From an uncultured Ilumatobacter sp. (GTDB taxonomy: Bacteria > Actinomycetota > Acidimicrobiia > Acidimicrobiales > Ilumatobacteraceae): 6,656 nt of DNA. Below the pieces are notes generated by a model. The model was not told the DNA's origin, made no database searches, and saw only the letters and a list, made by a program, of their open reading frames with translations. Shown one piece after another: positions 1-5,100 of this stretch (position 1 is the first letter of the stretch; every line of letters begins with the position of its first letter). The position numbers and the translations under genes were made by a program. The DNA lies in assembly GCA_938049325.1 (NCBI GenBank), contig CALICC010000277.1, positions 1 to 6,656 on the forward strand, read 5' to 3'.

Positions 1-450
1 GACGCAAACGGCGCCACTGCGCTCAACCCGGCAGCGACGGGCCGCCAGGTGTTCCGATCGGAAGAGGCCCCACCGCTGGTGACGCCGGGCGGAGTGGTCG
101 TCACCGAAGGCGACTACGGATCTCAGGTGGCGCTGGTGCCGATCACGCTCGACCGCCCCCACGACGAACCGATCTCGATCTCGGGGATGACGTTCGCCAA
201 CGCCGGAGGCCTGGCCGGTGTTGCCACGGCCGGGTCGGACTTCGTCCCGCTTACAGGTTCGGTCACCATTCCTGCCGGACAGACCCTGGTTCAGGTCCCG
301 ATCACCGTGCTCGGCGACACCGTCATCGAGACACCGTTGTTGTTCGGTGAATGGCTGATTCTGCAGGTGACCGGTGTGTCGCCGAACGCAACGCTCGACA
401 CGTCGACGTTCTTCGGGGTCGGCCTCGTCATCATCGTCGACGACGACTGA
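1..450 (+). CDS. C-terminal end of a Calx-beta domain protein (5' truncated by window edge)
   Basis: The frame is open from base 1 and stops with TGA at 448-450, so only the last 149 residues are present; the GTG at 49 is probably internal, not a start. From about residue 32 to the end it reads as one Calx-beta domain: the opening strand with TEGD (35-38), AGSDF (77-81), a strand followed by PAGQT, GD (105-106) with Glu at 110, and a closing IIVDDD that ends exactly at the stop. In this family (Na+/Ca2+ exchangers, integrin beta-4, many bacterial adhesins) such acidic residues bind calcium between two beta sheets. The first ~30 residues look like linker. No membrane segment or sorting signal follows the domain, so the protein is probably secreted, or anchored by its unseen N-terminal part. 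What precedes it cannot be judged here. It converges on tRNA-Ser(GCU). Confidence 0.85.
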   Translation, partial: DANGATALNPAATGRQVFRSEEAPPLVTPGGVVVTEGDYGSQVALVPITLDRPHDEPISISGMTFANAGGLAGVATAGSDFVPLTGSVTIPAGQTLVQVPITVLGDTVIETPLLFGEWLILQVTGVSPNATLDTSTFFGVGLVIIVDDD

Positions 451-479
451 GGCCGTCCGACATCCTGCTGCGACGGGCG

Positions 480-521
480 AAAACCACAACGACCGACGCA
501 CCCATCAGGCACGCCGGTCGT
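480..521 (-). terminator. Possible terminator downstream of tRNA-Ser(GCU)
   Basis: Read on the minus strand, a 7-bp perfect stem (ACGACCG with CGGTCGT, at 515-521 and 489-495) encloses a 19-nt loop that can form a small inner CC/GG pairing. About five bases later comes a TTTT tract (480-483). It starts five bases beyond the tRNA 3' end and separates the tRNA from the convergent Calx-beta gene. The stem is short and the loop long, so this is a moderate call. Confidence 0.4.
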
Positions 522-525
522 CAAC

Positions 526-613
526 TGGCGGAGAGGGTGGGATTTGAACCCACGGACCCCGGAGGGTCAATGCCTTAGCAGGGCATCCCATTCGGCCGCT
601 CTGGCACCTCTCC
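526..613 (-). tRNA. tRNA-Ser, anticodon GCU
   Basis: On the minus strand the gene starts GGAGAGG and ends CCTCTCC + G + CCA, a perfect 7-bp acceptor stem with discriminator G73 and an encoded CCA (526-528). The 7-nt anticodon loop is CTGCTAA, with anticodon GCT at 577-579, closed by TGCC/GGCA. A long variable arm (GACCC/GGGTC-type stem) marks a class II tRNA, as expected for serine, and the T arm carries GGTTCAAATCC. It decodes AGC and AGU. The gene reads away from the DUF445 gene and toward the Calx-beta gene. Confidence 0.97.
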
Positions 614-640
614 ATTCGAACCCGAAGGTACGAAGCGGCG

Positions 641-646
641 AGTGTA
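641..646 (-). promoter_or_regulatory. Candidate -10 element for tRNA-Ser(GCU)
   Basis: On the minus strand the hexamer TACACT (TANNNT type) lies 27 bases before the first base of the mature tRNA, which would give a short 5' leader of about 20 nt for RNase P to remove. The region 17-19 bases further upstream has no clear TTGACA-like box. This is the best -10 match in the 103-bp divergent gap, but it rests on a single hexamer. Confidence 0.35.
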
Positions 647-703
647 GCGGCGTGCGACCCAGACCAGATTCGTCGTTTGCGCACCGCTGAATCGCGAGCC
701 GGG

Positions 704-709
704 TACGTT
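704..709 (+). promoter_or_regulatory. Candidate -10 element implying leaderless transcription of the DUF445 gene
   Basis: TACGTT (TANNNT) ends seven bases before the ATG at 717, which would place transcription start on or next to the A of the start codon. No purine-rich Shine-Dalgarno sequence precedes the ATG (the bases are CCGAGCC), which agrees with a leaderless mRNA, a common arrangement in actinobacteria. The nearest TTG-type box (TTGCGC at 677-682) is 21 bases away, too far for a normal -35. Confidence 0.35.
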
Positions 710-716
710 CCGAGCC

Positions 717-1994
717 ATGAGCGACACCGCCATCTCTCCACCGACGGACGCGCTTTCGCCTGACGACGTCGAACGCAAGTCCGCACTCAGCCGAATGAAG
801 CTCGTCGCAACCTCGCTGCTCGTTTTTGCTGCACTCGTGTTCTTGGCGACGTCGCTCGCCAGCAACGACGACGGCGTGATCGGTTACGTCCGCGCCGTTG
901 CCGAAGCCGCGATGGTTGGCGCGCTGGCCGATTGGTTTGCCGTGACGGCCCTGTTCCGGCATCCGCTCGGGATCCCGATTCCGCACACGGCGATCATCCC
1001 GAAACGCAAAGATCAGATCGGGCGCAGCCTCGGTGACTTCGTGGAGTCGAACTTTCTCACCGCCGAAGTGATCGACCAACGACTGCGCGGTGCCAGCATC
1101 GGCCGCCGTGCCGGCGAATGGCTCGCCGATCCGGCCCATGCCGAGCGCGCAGGCGAAGCCGTGAGCGACGTGTTGCACGGCGGACTCGAAGTGCTCGACG
1201 ACGACGAAATCCAGTTGGGCGTCGAACACTTCGTCGAGGCGCGCATCCACGCGACCGACGTCGCACCGCTGCTCGGTCGCGGCATCGCGCTCACCATCGA
1301 GGGAGGCCATCACCAGCGTCTGCTCGATGCGGTGTTGGTCGGCGCCCGCGGATTTCTCGAAGACAACCGGGGCGTCTTCCGCCGCCGCCTCGACGAAGAG
1401 TCGCCGTGGTGGGTGCCCGACGGCATCGACGATCGCGTGTTCGACAAGATCTACACCGCCGTCGGCCGGTTCGTCGACGACGTGCACTCGTCGCCGCGCC
1501 ACGAGGTCCGAGCTGCCGTCGACCAGCGAGTCGGCGACTTCGCGGAGCGGTTGCAGAACGATCCGGCCCTGCACGCGAAAGGCGAAGAACTCAAAGCCGA
1601 GCTGCTCGCCCACCCGGAGTTCAGACGCTGGATCGACTCGCTGTGGGGCGAGGCCAAGCAAGCGATGCTCGAGGCGACCGACGACCCCGAGAGCGAGCTG
1701 CGGCGACGGCTGGTCGGCAGTCTGCAGCGGCTCGGCACGCGACTCGCCACCGAGCCGGAGTTGCAGCGCAAGATCGACGACTGGGTGTCGACTGCGGTCG
1801 CACATGTCGTGGAGAACTATCGAACCGAAGTCAGCGAGATCATCTCGTCAACGGTGGCTAAGTGGGACGCCGACGCGACGGCCGAAAAGCTCGAGCTGCA
1901 AGTCGGTCGAGATCTGCAGTTCATCCGCATCAACGGCACCATCGTCGGCGGTCTCGCCGGCTTCGTGATCCACGCCGTCGGCGAACTGCTCTGA
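717..1994 (+). CDS. DUF445 / YjiN-family membrane protein
   Basis: Complete 425-residue protein, close to the length of E. coli YjiN. Function is not established for the family. A polar N-terminus (1-26) leads into a hydrophobic segment (about 28-48), then the family hallmark block at 60-102: an AVAEAAMVGALADWFAVTALF-like helix with Glu63, Asp72 and Trp73, followed by RHPLG (81-85), IPHTAIIPKRK (88-98) and QIG. Residues ~105-395 are charged, helical and rich in Glu, Arg and Ala, probably long amphipathic helices. The C-terminus has the second hallmark, RDLQFIRINGTIVGG (398-412), running into a terminal membrane helix (~408-422). The predicted picture is an inner-membrane protein anchored at both ends with a helical soluble body. 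The ATG at 717 is preferred because it keeps the usual ~25-residue lead before the first helix; ATG at 795 would start right at that helix. It has no Shine-Dalgarno. tRNA-Ser(UGA) starts 33 bases after the stop and could be read through from it. Confidence 0.93.
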   Translation: MSDTAISPPTDALSPDDVERKSALSRMKLVATSLLVFAALVFLATSLASNDDGVIGYVRAVAEAAMVGALADWFAVTALFRHPLGIPIPHTAIIPKRKDQIGRSLGDFVESNFLTAEVIDQRLRGASIGRRAGEWLADPAHAERAGEAVSDVLHGGLEVLDDDEIQLGVEHFVEARIHATDVAPLLGRGIALTIEGGHHQRLLDAVLVGARGFLEDNRGVFRRRLDEESPWWVPDGIDDRVFDKIYTAVGRFVDDVHSSPRHEVRAAVDQRVGDFAERLQNDPALHAKGEELKAELLAHPEFRRWIDSLWGEAKQAMLEATDDPESELRRRLVGSLQRLGTRLATEPELQRKIDDWVSTAVAHVVENYRTEVSEIISSTVAKWDADATAEKLELQVGRDLQFIRINGTIVGGLAGFVIHAVGELL

Positions 1995-2020
1995 CGCTTG
2001 ACGGCGAGCGCCGTTATCGT
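1991..2020 (+). promoter_or_regulatory. Candidate promoter of tRNA-Ser(UGA)
   Basis: CTGACG (1991-1996; four of six bases match TTGACA) and TATCGT (2015-2020) are separated by 18 bases. The -10 ends seven bases before the first tRNA base at 2028, so the transcript would start at or next to the mature 5' end with almost no leader. The -35 overlaps the stop codon of the DUF445 gene. No experiment or conservation supports it here. Confidence 0.4.
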
Positions 2021-2027
2021 GACGAAC

Positions 2028-2115
2028 GGAACGGTGGCAGAGCGGACGAATGCACCCGCCTTGAAAGCGGACGAGGTTTACGCCTCCGGGGGTTCGAATC
2101 CCCCCCGTTCCGCCA
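2028..2115 (+). tRNA. tRNA-Ser, anticodon UGA
   Basis: The gene starts GGAACGG and ends CCGTTCC + G + CCA, a perfect 7-bp acceptor stem with discriminator G and encoded CCA (2113-2115). The anticodon loop CTTGAAA (2060-2066) gives anticodon TGA at 2062-2064, closed by CCGC/GCGG. A long variable arm (GAGG with CCTC around 2073-2086) marks class II, and the T arm contains GGTTCGAATCC. It decodes UCN codons, chiefly UCA. It reads away from the DUF445 gene and converges with the giant surface-protein gene. Confidence 0.97.
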
Positions 2116-2136
2116 ATGCGATGTCGCATGACATCG
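2116..2136 (+). repeat. Overlapping inverted repeats directly after tRNA-Ser(UGA)
   Basis: Two mutually exclusive hairpins share bases here: ATGCGA/TCGCAT (2116-2121 with 2124-2129, 2-nt spacer) and CGATGTC/GACATCG (2119-2125 with 2130-2136, GCAT loop). They begin at the base after the encoded CCA. The second is the more plausible RNA structure and may help with 3'-end processing or termination together with the larger hairpin just downstream. The first half (ATGCGATGT) recurs at 2179-2187, inside the end of the opposite gene. Confidence 0.6.
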
Positions 2137-2138
2137 TG

Positions 2139-2172
2139 CAACGCCCGAACCCCGCAACGGGTTCGGGCGTTG
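2139..2172. terminator. Strong bidirectional hairpin between tRNA-Ser(UGA) and the DUF11 gene
   Basis: A perfect 14-bp stem (2139-2152 with 2159-2172, CAACGCCCGAACCC and its complement) has a 6-nt loop. It lies 23 bases after the tRNA on the plus strand and four bases after the stop codon of the DUF11 gene on the minus strand, so it can terminate both convergent transcripts. Neither side has a T-tract, as in the T-less intrinsic terminator type described for mycobacteria and other actinobacteria. Confidence 0.8.
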
Positions 2173-2176
2173 TGCT

Positions 2177-5100
2177 CTATGCGATGTAGCGCAGCCGACG
2201 CCGACGGCGAGCCGTGACCAGCAGGAAACCGCCAACGAGCAGCAGCGTGATCGCCGACTGCAGAATCGGTTCGCCGACGCCGCCGGTGCGCGGCAGGTTC
2301 CCAGCGATGACCGTCACCGTGGCTTGGTCGTCGTCGTCGTTGCCGTCGGGGTCGACCACGTCACCTTCGACCGTGGCGACGTTGGTGAAGAAGCCGACGC
2401 CATCCGGTGAGGACACGACGGTCAACGTCGCCGACTCGCCGTTGGCCAGCTCCCCAATCGTCCACAACCCCGACACCGGGTCAAACGCTCCGATCGACGT
2501 GACCGACGAAATGAGCGTCATCCCCGCCGGCAGTTGATCGGTGACCACGACGCCGGTTGCCGGATCGGGACCCTGGTTGACCACGGTCACGGTGAAGGTG
2601 ACCGGCACGCCGGGCCGAACCTGCGGCAGATCGACCACCTTGGTGATGGAGAGGTCGGCGGTGCGGATGATCTCCACGGTGGCCACATTGCTCGTGACCG
2701 GCGACAGCAGGCACGTGCAGCTCAGCTCCGCCACGTTGGTCAACGGGCCGTTGCCGACAGCGGTCGCCACGATGACGATCTCGACGACGCCCCCGTTTGG
2801 CGGCACGGAGAGGTCGGAACAGGTGACGTCGTTGCCCGCGACGGCACACGGCTGGCCGCCGACGGTTGCGGACACGACCTCGACGCTGTCGGGCACCGAG
2901 TCGGTCACGGTGACCGGCGTGGCGATCGACGTGCCGTCGTTGGTGACGGCGATCGTGAATGTGACGTCGTCGCCGAAGCCGACCGTCGGCGCACTCGTGG
3001 TCTTCGCGAGACTGAGGTCGACGTCGGTGATCGAGTTGACCGCCGTGCTCGTGTCATTCAACGGGTCGGGATCCGGAGTCAGCGACCGCACCGTGGCCTC
3101 GTTGCTCAACTCGAGCTCGGTCACGTCGGCACGGAGCACTGCGTTGATCGTGATCGAGATGGTGTCGCCATCGGCAATCGTGGGCACCACACACTCGACG
3201 TCGAAGCCACTGAGCGTGCAGCCGAGGCCGCCATCGACGAGCTCGATCGTCGCAACGTCGAGGGCGGTCGGCAACGAGTCGGTGATGACGACGCCTTGCG
3301 CGTCGGACGGTCCGTTGTTCGTCACGACAACCGTCCATGACACGGGTCGGCCCCCGAGCACGTCAGTTGTCGGACCGGTCTTCACGATGCTCAGATCGGC
3401 AGCGGTCACCGTCGGGTCGGAGGCGGTTGCGATGTCGTTGCTCGTGTCGTCGTCGAACGTCGACGAGGTCGTCGTCGCCGTGTTCTCGATCGTTCCCGGC
3501 AACGTGTCGGCGGGCAGATCACCGGTGACGGTGATCGTCGCCGAGCCGTCGGCCGGAACCGTCCCGAGAACACAGTCGAACGAGTCACAGTCACCCTGAG
3601 ACGATGAGATGACCACCCCGGTGAGGATCGCGGGCACCGTGTCAGCCACCGTCACGTCGAGTGCATCCGATGGCCCAGCGTTGTCGACCGTGATGGTCCA
3701 CGTGACCGGCTCGCCGGCAACGACCGGACCCGACGTGACGGCCTTCGTGGTCGTCAAACGAGCAAGCGTGTCGATGTCGGGATCGGCTGACGCCTCGTTG
3801 TTGTCGGGAACGGGGTCACCGGTTGCCGCTGTGGTGGTCGCCGTGTTCGGTGCGAGGTCGAGCACGCCGCTCGCCACGCTTGCCTCGATTGTCAACTCAG
3901 CGGATTCTCCGACGGGAATGTCGCCAACCACACACGGCACCGCGGTACATCCGCCCGCCGTCGACGACACCGCGTCGAGCGTGAGGCCAGCCGGAAGCAC
4001 ATCATCGATCTCCACGGCGAGCGCAGTGGAAGGTCCGAGGTTGGTGACGGTGATGATGTACGTGACCTGCTCGCCTGCGATGACGGGATCGGGATCTGCG
4101 ATCTTCTCGAGGCTCAGGTCGGCCTGCGGGAGCACTTCTTCATCGACCGACGCCGTGTCGGGCGATGTGTTGGGGCCCTGCGGCGTGGTCGTCGTGACCG
4201 CTGCCGAGTTCGACAACGTGCCGAGGAAGCTCGGATCGAGGGTGCCCGTCACGACCACGGTGAAGTCACCGGGTGCCAGCGTGCCCACATTGCAGGTGAG
4301 GTCCTGCCCGCTGAACGAACAGGAACCCTGATCGGTGGTCAGTGCGGTCAAAGCCGGGTCGACTGCGTCGGTCACGACGACGTTCTGCGAGTCCGACGGA
4401 CCGGGGTTCGTGACCGTGATCGTGTACTGCACGGGTTGTCCGGGAACCGCGGGCACGGTGTCGATCGTCTTTGCGATCGCGAGGTCGGCAACCGGCGCGA
4501 CCGGCGTCGAGATGGTCGAGCTGTCGGGTTGACCACCGACTGGTTGGGTCGTCGACGTGAACACCGACGCGGTGTTCGAGATGTCGGCGGTGACCGACGG
4601 GGCGACCGTGCCGGTGATCGTGACGGTCTGGACGCCGGGCTCCATCTCACCGAGCAGGCAAGCAACAGCCGTGTTGCAACCGCCCAGCGTCGACGTTGCC
4701 GTGATCGAACCGGGAACGAGGTCGCCCAGCGTGGTGTCGGTGACGGCGACACCCTGCGCATTCGATGGTCCGAGGTTGGTGACGGTCAGGGTGTACTCGA
4801 TTGCCTCGCCCGGCACCGCGGGCGTGGGGAGCGCCGTCTTCACGATCGTCACGTCAGCGACCGCGTCGACGTCGAGGTCGACGAAGTTGCTGTCGTTCGT
4901 GTCGTTCGGGTCAAGGGTGTCGGAGGAAATCGACGCGTCGTTGCGCAGAGTCGCGTCCTGCGCAACGCCGGGATCGATCAGCGCGTCGAAGGTGATTGCA
5001 ATCGGAACCCCGACGGCGACGTCGCCCAGCGCGCACTCGACGTCAGCTCCGGCGAGCACGCAGCCAGCTGCGGGCAACGAGGCCGCGACCGGGATGATTT

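Noticed and set aside
567..1805. Long minus-strand open frame (412 codons) antisense to the DUF445 gene
   Set aside because: It overlaps tRNA-Ser(GCU) and lies wholly opposite a clear family match. Its translation is low-complexity Arg/Ala/Val/Glu-rich, as expected for a shadow frame in GC-rich DNA.
1998..2003. TTGACG as the -35 box of tRNA-Ser(UGA)
   Set aside because: It matches the consensus well but lies only 11 bases from the TATCGT -10. A -10 at normal spacing would be GACGAA, a poor match.
526..2115. Integrated element flanked by the two tRNA genes
   Set aside because: The two tRNA 3' ends differ in sequence and orientation, no integrase or direct repeat is present, and the only gene between them looks like core genome.
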